DNA from: CAYVMN01 sp043808585
GTDB lineage: Bacteria; Desulfobacterota; DSM-4660; Desulfatiglandales; Desulfatiglandaceae
NCBI GenBank assembly: GCA_043808585.1
Contig: JAZDES010000064.1
Location: 1-28,119, forward strand
Reading direction: 5' to 3'
Length of the DNA stretch: 28,119 bases
Both the position numbers and the translations under genes were made by a program. A model generated the notes under the pieces. The model was not told the origin of the DNA and made no database searches. It saw only the letters and a program-made list of their open reading frames with translations. Each line of letters begins with the position of its first letter. The stretch's first letter is position 1. Shown piece by piece: positions 6,218 through 15,013 of the stretch.

Positions 6218-7870
6218 ATGACCATTATAAGGGTGGCTCAGGCACAGATAAATCCCACTGTGGGTGACTTTGCGGCAAACTCAATGAAAATCATCGATTC
6301 CATTGTAAAGGCGCGGGCTCAACAGGCAGACATCGCCACGTTTCCAGAGCTCTGTGTATGCGGCTATCCTCCTGAGGATTTACTTCTGAAGCAGAGGTTC
6401 CTAAAAGACAACCTCAATGCCGTAGATAAGATCAGAGAACACACAAAGGAAATCACAGTGGTCGTCGGATATGCCCAAGAACTTAAAGGCAAGCCCTTTA
6501 ATGCGGCAGCAATATTGCAAGACCAGAGGCATATTGCGACATACCACAAAGCAGAGCTCCCCAATTATGGTGTCTTTGACGAGAAACGTTACTTCAGAGA
6601 GGGATCTCAGGGACTTATTTTTAAGGTCAATCAAATTAGTATCGGTGTTACGATCTGCGAGGATATATGGATAGAGGATGGGATGTCCGAGCGGTTCGCC
6701 AGAGACAATGTTATGGACCTTTTACTGAATATCTCGGCCTCTCCTTTTCATGCGGGAAAACTGGGTACCCGGCTTCAGGTTGCACGTCGTTTCGCAAGGA
6801 ACGTAGATGCCTTTTTGTGTTTCAACAATCTTTTGGGTGGACAAGATGAGCTGGTGTTTGATGGGGGGAGCTTCGTAATGAACCCCGAGGGAGAGGTTAT
6901 TTCACGAGCACGTCGATTCAAGGAAGAACTTCTCGTAACGGATATACAGATTAATCATCATTCCCCCCCTTTTCATCCCAAACCCGGGATTGTTCCGATC
7001 ATTGCTGAGGAATGTGGGCGGTTGGAAGAGATCTATGAGGCGCTACTTCTTGGCACAAGAGACTATGTCAAGAAAAACGGCTTTCAAAAAGTCCTGATCG
7101 GATTGAGCGGGGGTATTGATTCTGCTCTCACCGCTTTGATTGCAACTGAGGCCCTGGGAAACGAAAATGTGGTTGGGGTAACCATGCCCTCTGATTATAC
7201 CTCGCAGCAGACTCTTGCCGATGCAGAACGGATAGTGGGGAATTTGAACATAGGGCTGATTACCATTCCGATTAAATATATATATGAATCCTATCTGAAC
7301 TCACTCCACCACATCCTTGGCGACGAAAGGATTACAGTAGCACATGAGAACATTCAGGCCCGGATCCGGGGAAACATTCTCATGGCCCTATCCAATCAGT
7401 TTGGTTGGCTAGTGCTCACTACCGGAAATAAGAGTGAAATTGCCGTGGGGTACTGCACCCTTTACGGGGATATGGCGGGTGGGTTTGCAGTCATCAAGGA
7501 CGTTCCCAAGACTCTCGTTTTTGAACTGGCGAAGTATATCAACTCGCGTCGAGGTAAGGATGTTATTCCCAAGAGCGTTCTAGAAAGGCCTCCATCTGCA
7601 GAGTTGCGGCCGGATCAAAGAGATGAAGATACACTTCCCCCATATCCATTACTGGATAGCATTCTGGAGGCCTATGTGGAAGGAGATAAGGGTCTTGAGG
7701 AGATCGTTGCCTCAGGATTTGATCAAGAGACCGTCAATAAGGTAATTCACATGGTTGATCTAAATGAATATAAGAGACGTCAAGCCCCGCCAGGGGTTAA
7801 AATCACTCCCAAGGCCTTTGGTAAGGATCGCCGTTTGCCGATAACCAATGCCTACCTGAAAAGCCTTTGA
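6218..7870 (+). CDS. nadE: Glutamine-dependent NAD+ synthetase
   Basis: Makes NAD+ from deamido-NAD+ and ATP, with ammonia from glutamine. The N-terminal nitrilase-type glutaminase (about 1-255) has the catalytic triad Glu44 (TFPELCVCGY), Lys111 (YHKAELPNY) and Cys147 (GVTICEDIW). The C-terminal synthetase has the PP-loop SGGIDS at 297-302 and TTGNKSEIAVGYCTLYGD downstream. At 550 residues it is a normal two-domain NadE. I place the start at the ATG at 6218, which has AGGAG seven bases upstream (6206-6210); an in-frame ATG at 6197 has no RBS. It is the only plus-strand gene in the window and is driven by a sigma54 promoter. Its last 19 bases overlap the 3' end of kdnB on the other strand. Confidence 0.95.
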   Translation: MTIIRVAQAQINPTVGDFAANSMKIIDSIVKARAQQADIATFPELCVCGYPPEDLLLKQRFLKDNLNAVDKIREHTKEITVVVGYAQELKGKPFNAAAILQDQRHIATYHKAELPNYGVFDEKRYFREGSQGLIFKVNQISIGVTICEDIWIEDGMSERFARDNVMDLLLNISASPFHAGKLGTRLQVARRFARNVDAFLCFNNLLGGQDELVFDGGSFVMNPEGEVISRARRFKEELLVTDIQINHHSPPFHPKPGIVPIIAEECGRLEEIYEALLLGTRDYVKKNGFQKVLIGLSGGIDSALTALIATEALGNENVVGVTMPSDYTSQQTLADAERIVGNLNIGLITIPIKYIYESYLNSLHHILGDERITVAHENIQARIRGNILMALSNQFGWLVLTTGNKSEIAVGYCTLYGDMAGGFAVIKDVPKTLVFELAKYINSRRGKDVIPKSVLERPPSAELRPDQRDEDTLPPYPLLDSILEAYVEGDKGLEEIVASGFDQETVNKVIHMVDLNEYKRRQAPPGVKITPKAFGKDRRLPITNAYLKSL

Positions 7871-8964
7871 TATAGCTCTCCGATTTTTTCTCTGGTCGCT
7901 ATCTTTTTCCAGTCGCTCCCTAGGGCGTGTTCCCAAAGAGGGTCGAGTCCAAGAGCAATGTCAGTCATTTTCTTCAATTCCTGACTTCCGATACAGGAGA
8001 GAGGCTTTGGCGGAAGCTCGATCTTGTTTTTCTTCAACATTTGGCGGAATTCCTGAACCCCCTCAGGGTAAAAGTCCTCAAGGTGGTTGAAGATCACGCA
8101 GTTGCCAATTCCATGGTGAATTCCAAGCACAAAGGAAAGCCCGTATGAAAGGGCATGACATACGCCCACCTGTGAATAGGCTATACTGATGCCCCCAAAA
8201 TAGGAGGCCATCATTAATTTGTCGTCGCTATCCGGGCCACCGTTCAAAAAGACCTCCCTGCAGAGGTCAATGGCCTTTTCCCCGTAAGACCTGCTGAAGG
8301 TGTTAAGATAGTTTCCAGACAGGGATTCCACGCAGTGTATGAAGCAGTCCATTCCTGTGTAGAAACGCTGATCAAAGGGCGCCCCTGCAACCAGCTCAGG
8401 ATCGAGCACTAGCTGGTCAAATACAGTGTGATCGGAGTTGACCCCCAGCTTCTTCTCAGGACCGGTCAGCACCGCAGTACGGGAGGCCTCGGCTCCTGTT
8501 CCGGAAAGGGTCGGGATTCCGACGTGATACACAGCCGAATTTCTGATCAGGTCCCACCCTTGGTATTCAGTTGCAGATCCGGGATTTGTGAGCATAAGGG
8601 ACAGGGCTTTGGCGATGTCCATAGTGCTCCCACCGCCTATTCCGATAACCCCGTTCGCGGGATGATCTGCGAAATCTCGTACCTTATGTGTCAGCTCGTC
8701 CACATAGGCCGTCTTGGGCTCGTCGTCCACATTTACCCACAACAACAGGTCCTGGTCTTTTACAGGTAATCTAATCCTGAGATCGCTCTCAAGAAATACG
8801 TCGTCCACTATAAAGATCATGAACGATTCCATGTCTTCTCGTTTCTCTTCAAGGACATGATCCAGCTGGTTAAAACATCCCCTTCCGAAAAGGATCCTGG
8901 AAACCAATTTGGAATTTCGAGTCACTTTGCCTTTCCCCTTGACACAACTTCCAGAATTAATCAC
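7852..8964 (-). CDS. kdnB: Iron-containing alcohol dehydrogenase, KdnB-like (Kdo 8-oxidase)
   Basis: Group III Fe-dependent alcohol dehydrogenase fold, 370 residues. The nucleotide-binding motif is GVIGIGGGSTMDIAKALS, followed by PTLSGTGAEAS, the metal-site region around GMDCFIHCVES and the His-rich HALSYGLSFVLGIHHGIGN. On its own it would be a generic Fe-ADH. The kdnA-like aminotransferase directly upstream makes KdnB specific: in Shewanella KdnB oxidises C8 of Kdo and KdnA aminates it to 8-amino-3,8-dideoxy-Kdo for the LPS core. The GTG start at 8962-8964 overlaps the kdnA stop (GTGATTAA); a GTG at 8923-8925 with AAGGGG nine bases upstream is an alternative and drops 13 unconserved residues. 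It is the last gene of the minus-strand run. Confidence 0.8.
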   Translation of the reverse strand: MINSGSCVKGKGKVTRNSKLVSRILFGRGCFNQLDHVLEEKREDMESFMIFIVDDVFLESDLRIRLPVKDQDLLLWVNVDDEPKTAYVDELTHKVRDFADHPANGVIGIGGGSTMDIAKALSLMLTNPGSATEYQGWDLIRNSAVYHVGIPTLSGTGAEASRTAVLTGPEKKLGVNSDHTVFDQLVLDPELVAGAPFDQRFYTGMDCFIHCVESLSGNYLNTFSRSYGEKAIDLCREVFLNGGPDSDDKLMMASYFGGISIAYSQVGVCHALSYGLSFVLGIHHGIGNCVIFNHLEDFYPEGVQEFRQMLKKNKIELPPKPLSCIGSQELKKMTDIALGLDPLWEHALGSDWKKIATREKIGELYQRLFR

Positions 8965-10144
8965 CTAAAACACCCAGGATCTTTTTAATTCGCCCTGAAA
9001 GTTCTTCCTGTGTCCATGAAATCTTGATCTGCATTGAGATTGTCCTGCTCATAATACTGTCAGACTTAGGAAGTCTTACCTCTGAATAGTCCGGGCAGTG
9101 GTCGAGAAGTCCTACTGCAAGCCTTGCAGGGGCACGCAGTTCTTTTAGATGATCCCATTGCCGTAAGTAGTGCCACTTATTGTCGAACCAGTAGAAACAG
9201 CCATCAACACCAGATCGGCTAAGTTCTTTAGCCACTTTGCGCGCCCGTGATTCTTCAGGAAGAAAAAAGGATAGAAAAGTGGCTGAATCTCCATCTGGAT
9301 CGGGTATATTTCGAAAGGTGATCTCCGGGATGATGGAAAGCGCCTCCTTTATTACCTTCTTGTGTACACGCTGTTTCTCTAGAATAAGATCGAGTTTTCT
9401 CAGCTGAGCCAGTCCGACAGCTGCATTCAATTCGCTTATCCGATAATTGTTTCCAAGCATCAGATGATCTTCAAGTCCTCTGTCATCACCAATGTGATCG
9501 TGTCCGTGATCTGCGAATGCTTCCGCTGCCTTGTAAAGAACTGCTTCATCGGTTACAGCTGCTCCACCTTCACCACAGGTGATTGTCTTTACTGGATCAA
9601 ATGAAAAGCACCCCATCCGCCCAAATGTACCAACGGCCTTGCCCTTGAAGGTGGCGCCCAATGCCTGACACGCATCCTCTATAAGAAAAAGACCCTTTTC
9701 CTCGCAAAGCGCTTCTATTTCATTTATGCGGGCCATGGATCCACACATATGTACTGGTAGGACGGCCCTTGTGCGCGGTGTTACGACCGATTCGATTGTC
9801 TCAGGGTCCAGGCAGAGGGTCTCATCAATCTCTGCAAAAACCGGCACGGCCCCGGCATTCAGCACGGCCTCCATGGTTGCCACGAAAGTAAACGGGGGAA
9901 TGATGACCTCGTCCCCTGCACCGATCCCGCACGCCGCCAAGGCGATTGAAAGGGCAGCAGTGCCGCTGGAGCAAAGGTGACAGTATCTGGCCCCGATACG
10001 TTCTGCTAGTTCCCTCTCAAAGGTCCTCGCTTTCCATTGACCTTTACGCGCTCCATCAAATCCGTAGCGGAAAAGGACCCCTGTATTGAGAACGTCCTCC
10101 ACTTCCTTCCGTTCCTCATCACCAAAGATTTCAAAACCCGGCAT
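8957..10144 (-). CDS. kdnA: DegT/DnrJ-family aminotransferase, KdnA-like (8-amino-Kdo synthesis)
   Basis: PLP-dependent sugar aminotransferase, 395 residues. PLP-binding Lys186 lies in SFDPVKTITCGEGG. Other family motifs are SSGTAALSIAL, IIPPFTFVAT, EDACQALGA and YRISELNAAVGLAQL. The opening MPGFEIFGDEERKEV, then TGVLFRYGFD, and the DHGHDHIGDDRG segment are characteristic of KdnA rather than of general DegT proteins. KdnA transfers the glutamate amino group to 8-oxo-Kdo. The ATG at 10144 has AAGGGGGG close upstream, and the gene follows purF by nine bases. Together with KdnB it predicts 8-amino-Kdo in the LPS of this organism. The partner CMP-transferase (KdsB) is not in the window. Confidence 0.85.
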   Translation of the reverse strand: MPGFEIFGDEERKEVEDVLNTGVLFRYGFDGARKGQWKARTFERELAERIGARYCHLCSSGTAALSIALAACGIGAGDEVIIPPFTFVATMEAVLNAGAVPVFAEIDETLCLDPETIESVVTPRTRAVLPVHMCGSMARINEIEALCEEKGLFLIEDACQALGATFKGKAVGTFGRMGCFSFDPVKTITCGEGGAAVTDEAVLYKAAEAFADHGHDHIGDDRGLEDHLMLGNNYRISELNAAVGLAQLRKLDLILEKQRVHKKVIKEALSIIPEITFRNIPDPDGDSATFLSFFLPEESRARKVAKELSRSGVDGCFYWFDNKWHYLRQWDHLKELRAPARLAVGLLDHCPDYSEVRLPKSDSIMSRTISMQIKISWTQEELSGRIKKILGVLGD

Positions 10145-10153
10145 ATTCCCCCC

Positions 10154-11560
10154 TTACTCAAAGCAGTATTTCGAAAAACCCTGGTCGATTGGCACAGGAT
10201 AGTTCCCATCAAAACAAGCCAGGCATAGTTCTTCTCTTGGGATATCCGTGGCCTTGACCAGGTTATTGATATTCAAATAGCCGAGGCTGTCCAATCGGAT
10301 AAACCGCCCAATCTCCTCGACTGATTTCTGGGCTGCAATAAGTTCACCTCTGCTTGAGAAGTCGATTCCGTAATAGCAAGGGAAACGGTGGGGCGGGCAA
10401 CTCACCAACATATGGACCTCGCGGGCCCCCACCTTTCTCAGGGTCTCAATTCTGGATCGTGCTGTGGTCCCGCGTATAATGGAATCTTCTATGATCAATA
10501 CCCTCCGGTCCCTCAGGAGCTCCTTCACGGGGTTTAGCTTTACCTTCACTCCAAAATCTCTCATGCTCTGAGATGGCTCTATGAAGGTCCTTCCTACGTA
10601 GTGGTTTCTAATCACACCCATCTCCAAAGGGATTCCGGATTCCTGGGCATAGCCTATGGCTGCGTAGTTTCCGGAGTCTGGAAAAGGCATCACAAGGTCA
10701 ACGTCCCGAGGAAATTCCCTGGCCAACAGGCTGCCCTGCCTCTTCCGAAACAAATAGACATTCTGGCCGAACACGTTGCTGTCAGGTCTGGCGAAGTAAA
10801 TCAGCTCAAAAATACACTGGCTTTTACGGGACTCTAACCTTGATGGGATACTCCGGAGACCATTCTGGTTGATAATCAGTATCTCTCCAGGCTCGATCTC
10901 TCGAATGAATTCCGCCTCCACCAGGTCAAGGGCGCACGTCTCAGAGGCAACCACATAGCTTGAGTTCAGTCTTCCAAGGGCTAGAGGTCGAAAACCGTTT
11001 GGATCCCTGGCAGCTATTATAGCGTCCCCAGTCATCAATATCATCGAAAAGGCCCCCTTTACCTGGGCCATGGTCTGAGTCAAGGCCTCTTCCAAACCCA
11101 GCCTCAGGAATTTTGCAGCCAAATGAAGCACTACCTCGGTATCCATACTGGTCTGAAAGATGGATCCTCTGTTTTCCAGTTCTGATCGGATATGGCTCGC
11201 ATTTACCAGGTTGCCGTTATGAGCAATGGCTAGAGAGGTTCCCGAATACCTTATCCTGAACGGCTGGGCGTTTACCAGAAGTGACGAGCCGGTGGTGGAA
11301 TACCTGACATGGCCGAGGGCTAGATGTCCCTTCAGTCTATTCAGGACTGCTTCGTCAAAGATGTCTGGTACGAGGCCCATTGCCTTGTGTTCAACAACTT
11401 GCTTACCGTCAGAAGCAACAATCCCCGCACTTTCCTGCCCACGATGCTGAAGCGCGTATAGGCCAAAGTAGGCAAGCTTGGCAGCCTCTTTGTGACCATA
11501 GACTGCGAAGATTCCGCATTCCTCTCTGGGGCGATTTAGTTGCGATTCCTCACTCTGCAT
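10154..11560 (-). CDS. purF: Amidophosphoribosyltransferase (PurF)
   Basis: First step of purine synthesis: moves the glutamine amide nitrogen to PRPP. From the ATG at 11558-11560, a 14-residue propeptide precedes catalytic Cys15 (EECGIFAVYGH), as expected for a class II amidotransferase that is processed to an N-terminal Cys. YALQHRGQESAGI and HNGNLVN belong to the glutaminase; the PRPP loop is RVLIIEDSIIRGTTAR. Cysteines in KSQCIF, SCPPHRFPC and EELCLACFDGNYP match the four ligands of the Bacillus-type [4Fe-4S] PurF. The frame stays open upstream to ATGs at 11617, 11626 and 11686, but that stretch is mostly tandem-repeat DNA and encodes no conserved sequence. No good RBS precedes any of these starts. 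Confidence 0.93.
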   Translation of the reverse strand: MQSEESQLNRPREECGIFAVYGHKEAAKLAYFGLYALQHRGQESAGIVASDGKQVVEHKAMGLVPDIFDEAVLNRLKGHLALGHVRYSTTGSSLLVNAQPFRIRYSGTSLAIAHNGNLVNASHIRSELENRGSIFQTSMDTEVVLHLAAKFLRLGLEEALTQTMAQVKGAFSMILMTGDAIIAARDPNGFRPLALGRLNSSYVVASETCALDLVEAEFIREIEPGEILIINQNGLRSIPSRLESRKSQCIFELIYFARPDSNVFGQNVYLFRKRQGSLLAREFPRDVDLVMPFPDSGNYAAIGYAQESGIPLEMGVIRNHYVGRTFIEPSQSMRDFGVKVKLNPVKELLRDRRVLIIEDSIIRGTTARSRIETLRKVGAREVHMLVSCPPHRFPCYYGIDFSSRGELIAAQKSVEEIGRFIRLDSLGYLNINNLVKATDIPREELCLACFDGNYPVPIDQGFSKYCFE

Positions 11561-11626
11561 TGCGCATTCCGAACTCGTTGCTCGTGGTTCGTGGTTCGTG
11601 GCTCGTTCCGCATTCTGCATTCGGTT
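11551..11626. repeat. Heptamer tandem repeat and CATTC-rich flanks at the purF start
   Basis: On the plus strand five degenerate 7-base units run head to tail over 11573-11607: ACTCGTT, GCTCGTG, GTTCGTG, GTTCGTG, GCTCGTT. They are flanked on both sides by similar CATTC-type segments (CTGCATTGCGCATTCCG on the left, CCGCATTCTGCATTCGG on the right). The repeat is translated in frame as a low-complexity N-terminal extension if an upstream purF start is used. A related segment precedes carB at 14952-15005. Confidence 0.7.
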
Positions 11627-11664
11627 CATTCCCCAATCATCAATTTTACCCCGTGAAATCTTTA

Positions 11665-11695
11665 CCCAGTTCAATTCGCAGACCATTTAACTGGG
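11665..11695. other. Inverted repeat between carB and purF
   Basis: CCCAGTT (11665-11671) and AACTGGG (11689-11695) are perfect 7-bp arms around 17 bases, just downstream of the carB stop. No U-run follows in the minus direction. A T-rich run follows on the plus strand only, so it is not a terminator for carB. It may stabilise the carB 3' end or mark a processing site. Confidence 0.35.
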
Positions 11696-11706
11696 CCTTT
11701 TCTTTT

Positions 11707-14700
11707 CTATTTCACTGGGGCGCCAATCCCTACGTGGTATTCCTGTATAGTTCTGACGCCCAGGTCCCCTTCAATCATGGATCTGATAGCCTGGACAGTG
11801 GCTCTTGCTCCTGCGAGTGTGGTTGTGTAAGGGATACCAAAGGTGAGGGTGGTGCGGCGGATGGAATAAGACTCTGCAATGGCCTTCTTGTCACTCGTCG
11901 TGTTTATAACAAGATGTATCTCGCCATTCTTTATCATATCCACCACATGAGGTCTTCCCTCTCTTACCTTCCTAACCGGCATGTTGGAAATTCCATGGGA
12001 TTCTAAGAAGGAGGAAGTCCCTTTGGTTGCGGCGATTGTGAAACCAAGATCCTGGAAATCAGAGGCAACCCCTAGTATCGGCCTCTTGTCTTCATCCCTG
12101 ACGCTGATAAAGACCATGCCTGACAGGGGCAATCTCTGGCCCGCAGCCAACTGTGACTTTGCAAAGGCGCGGCCGAAAGAGCTGTCAATGCCCATGACCT
12201 CACCGGTAGATTTCATCTCAGGACCCAAAAGGGTGTCAACCCCGGGAAATCGGTCAAAGGGAAAGACCGATTCCTTTACACAAACATGGCTTGGAACAAC
12301 TTCCCGGGTCAGTCCGAGATCCTTAAGTCGTCTCCCCATAATCACCTTTGTTGCCAGCCTGGCAAGGGGAACCCCGGTGGCCTTGCTTACAAACGGGATG
12401 GTGCGGGATGCCCTTGGATTCACTTCCAGGACGTAGACGATTCCATTTTTCACCGCGTACTGTACGTTCATAAGACCGATTACCCCTAGTTCCTTGGCAA
12501 GGGCCTTGGTATGGGCTATAACGCGCTCTACGGTTTTCGGCTTGAGGGACATTGGCGGAAGCACGCAGGCGCTGTCTCCGCTGTGGATGCCGGCCTCTTC
12601 GATATGTTCCATTATTCCCCCGATGATCGTATCTTTTCCGTCGGAGATGGCATCAACGTCAATCTCAGTGGCATCCTCCAAGAATTTGTCTATCAGAATG
12701 GGTTTGCCCGGAGAAACTTGGACAGCCATGCCCATGTAAAACTCCAGATCATTCCTATCATATACTATCTCCATGGCGCGGCCGCCCAGGACGAAAGATG
12801 GTCTGACCACAACAGGATAACCGATCTTTTCTGCAACTCGGATCGCCTGTTCTTCGTTCGAGGCGATTCCGTTTTCAGGCTGCAGAATGCCTAACTTGTT
12901 CAACAATGCCTGAAACCTTTCTCTGTCCTCGGCACACTCTATGCTCGCAGGACTGGTACCTAGGATTCTTACTCCCGCTTCTGCCAAAGGAACCGAGATG
13001 TTCAATGGTGTTTGGCCTCCGAACTGAACAATAACTCCTTCAGGTCTTTCCTGCTCCACAATGTTCAGGACATCCTCGCGAGTCAAAGGCTCAAAATATA
13101 GTCTATCCGAGGTATCGTAATCCGTGCTCACTGTCTCAGGGTTGCTGTTGATCATGATGCTTTCTATACCCATTTCCCTTAATGCAAAAGAGGCATGGAC
13201 ACAGCAATAGTCGAATTCAATCCCCTGGCCGATTCGATTGGGACCGCCCCCTAATATAACAACTTTCTTCCTTTTCGAGGCTCGGACCTCATTTTCATGT
13301 TCGTATGTGGAATAATAGTAAGGTGTATAGGCTTCAAACTCTGCTGCACATGTGTCTACTAATTTGTAGACAGGATTACAGCCTTTTGAGATCCGTACGT
13401 CCCTGATGCCCTGCTCGGTGCTACCAAAGATTTCCGCCAGGGTCGCATCTGAAAACCCATACTCCTTTACTATCCTTACCAGTTCCGAATCACAGGTTTC
13501 CAGCCCAAGGCCCTTTGCAGCCAGCCCTCTGATCTCCCTTTCAAGATCGAGGATCTCTTTGATGTGATACAAAAACCAGGGATCGATGCGGGAGAGGTCA
13601 TATATCCTTTCTATGGCCATTCCTTGCCCCATGGCCTCATAGATGTAGAACAACCGTTTTGAGTTCGGCAGGATAAGATATTGTTCTATCTCTTGCGTAT
13701 CCCACCCAGTTTTGGCATCACAGCTCAAACCGAACCTGCCTATTTCCAGGGATCTTATGGCTTTCTGGAGCGCCTCCTTGAAAGTCCTCCCAATGGCCAT
13801 GGTCTCACCTACCGACTTCATAGAAGTCGTCAGACTGTCCTTGGCGCCAGGGAATTTTTCAAAAGTCCATCGGGGCAGTTTCACAACGCAGTAGTCAATG
13901 GCAGGCTCAAAAGATGCTAGTGTCTCCCGTGTGATGTCGTTGGGTATTTCGTCCAAGGTATAACCCACCGCCAGCTTAGCGGCAATCTTTGCGATGGGAA
14001 AACCGGTCGCCTTGGAGGCCAAAGCAGAACTTCTTGAGACCCTTGGATTCATCTCTATAACCACAATATCACCACTCCGGGGATGAACGGCAAACTGGAT
14101 ATTGCTCCCCCCGGTTTCCACACCGATTTCCCTCATAATGGCTACGGCTGCATCCCGCATGGCCTGATACTCCCTGTCAGTGAGGGTCTGAGCAGGGGCC
14201 ACAGTAATGCTGTCACCGGTGTGAACACCCATTGGGTCGAAATTCTCAATCGAGCAAATAATGACCACGTTGTCCTTGAAGTCGCGCATGACCTCCAGTT
14301 CGTATTCCTTCCACCCGATAAGAGACTCCTCCATAATGATCTCTGAGATCATGCTTGCGTCCAGAGCAGCGCTCGCAAACTCTTCCATTTCTTCTCGATT
14401 GTAAGCCACGCCACTTCCGGTGCCTCCGAGTGTAAAGCTGGCCCTGATTATTAATGGATAACCGATCTGCTCTGCAACAGCCCTGGCCTGTTCCATATTT
14501 CGGGCAATTCCGTTTAATGGAACCTTTAGGCCTATCCGGCTCATGGCATCTCGAAATTGCTCTCTGTCTTCGGCCTTTTTTATGACCGGGATGGAGGCCC
14601 CGATCATCTCCACGCTAAGCTCATTAAGCAGTCCGGTCTCATATACCTTCACAGCAGTGTTGAGCCCTGTCTGCCCGCCGAGCGTTGGAAGGAGAGCATC

Positions 14701-14949
14701 CGGCCTCTCACGTTGAATCACCTTTGAAAGGATCTCCGGGTTTATGGGCTCGATGTAGGTGCGATGGGCCGTTTCCGGGTCAGTCATAATGGTGGCAGGA
14801 TTGCTATTAATCAGCACGACCTGGTAGCCTTCTTCCATCAAGGCCTTACACGCCTGGGTCCCAGAGTAGTCGAATTCACAGGCCTGGCCGATGACAATAG
14901 GTCCAGAGCCTATGATAAGAATTTTTTCAATGTCTGTGCGTTTGGGCAT
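11707..14949 (-). CDS. carB: Carbamoyl-phosphate synthase large subunit
   Basis: Makes carbamoyl phosphate from bicarbonate, ATP and the ammonia channelled from CarA, for pyrimidines and arginine. At 1080 residues it is full length, with the internal duplication visible: the first half starts ILIIGSGPIVIGQACEFDYSG and the second has VILGGGPNRIGQGIEFDYC. Each half has an ATP-grasp domain (RASFTLGGTGSGVAYN and RPSFVLGGRAMEIVYD). The C-terminal MGS-like allosteric domain starts near residue 940 and holds IAATKGTSSFLESHGI. The ATG at 14949 gives the normal MPKRTDIEKI start. No Shine-Dalgarno is visible upstream; the space is filled by a repeat related to that at purF. It sits between carA and purF in the amidotransferase run. 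Confidence 0.97.
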   Translation of the reverse strand: MPKRTDIEKILIIGSGPIVIGQACEFDYSGTQACKALMEEGYQVVLINSNPATIMTDPETAHRTYIEPINPEILSKVIQRERPDALLPTLGGQTGLNTAVKVYETGLLNELSVEMIGASIPVIKKAEDREQFRDAMSRIGLKVPLNGIARNMEQARAVAEQIGYPLIIRASFTLGGTGSGVAYNREEMEEFASAALDASMISEIIMEESLIGWKEYELEVMRDFKDNVVIICSIENFDPMGVHTGDSITVAPAQTLTDREYQAMRDAAVAIMREIGVETGGSNIQFAVHPRSGDIVVIEMNPRVSRSSALASKATGFPIAKIAAKLAVGYTLDEIPNDITRETLASFEPAIDYCVVKLPRWTFEKFPGAKDSLTTSMKSVGETMAIGRTFKEALQKAIRSLEIGRFGLSCDAKTGWDTQEIEQYLILPNSKRLFYIYEAMGQGMAIERIYDLSRIDPWFLYHIKEILDLEREIRGLAAKGLGLETCDSELVRIVKEYGFSDATLAEIFGSTEQGIRDVRISKGCNPVYKLVDTCAAEFEAYTPYYYSTYEHENEVRASKRKKVVILGGGPNRIGQGIEFDYCCVHASFALREMGIESIMINSNPETVSTDYDTSDRLYFEPLTREDVLNIVEQERPEGVIVQFGGQTPLNISVPLAEAGVRILGTSPASIECAEDRERFQALLNKLGILQPENGIASNEEQAIRVAEKIGYPVVVRPSFVLGGRAMEIVYDRNDLEFYMGMAVQVSPGKPILIDKFLEDATEIDVDAISDGKDTIIGGIMEHIEEAGIHSGDSACVLPPMSLKPKTVERVIAHTKALAKELGVIGLMNVQYAVKNGIVYVLEVNPRASRTIPFVSKATGVPLARLATKVIMGRRLKDLGLTREVVPSHVCVKESVFPFDRFPGVDTLLGPEMKSTGEVMGIDSSFGRAFAKSQLAAGQRLPLSGMVFISVRDEDKRPILGVASDFQDLGFTIAATKGTSSFLESHGISNMPVRKVREGRPHVVDMIKNGEIHLVINTTSDKKAIAESYSIRRTTLTFGIPYTTTLAGARATVQAIRSMIEGDLGVRTIQEYHVGIGAPVK

Positions 14950-14951
14950 TG

Positions 14952-15005
14952 TGCTGGATACTCGTTACTGGATACTTGAAAATCCGCATTCCGCAATGTG
15001 CAGTC
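14952..15005. repeat. Repeat segment in the carA-carB gap
   Basis: CTGGATACT occurs twice 14 bases apart, with ACTCGTTA between the copies, followed by CCGCATTCCGCAATG. The same words (ACTCGTT, CCGCATTC) occur in the repeat at the purF start (11551-11626), so the two appear to belong to one dispersed family. The segment fills nearly the whole 64-base gap. Confidence 0.5.
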
Positions 15006-15013
15006 TGTAATCA

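Noticed and set aside
11573..11607. Regular repeats that could suggest a CRISPR array
   Set aside because: Units are 7 bases, contiguous and degenerate, with no spacers and no cas genes; this is a simple tandem repeat.
11665..11695. Terminator between carB and purF
   Set aside because: The stem is only 7 bp with a 17-base loop, and the T-rich run lies on the wrong side for minus-strand transcription.
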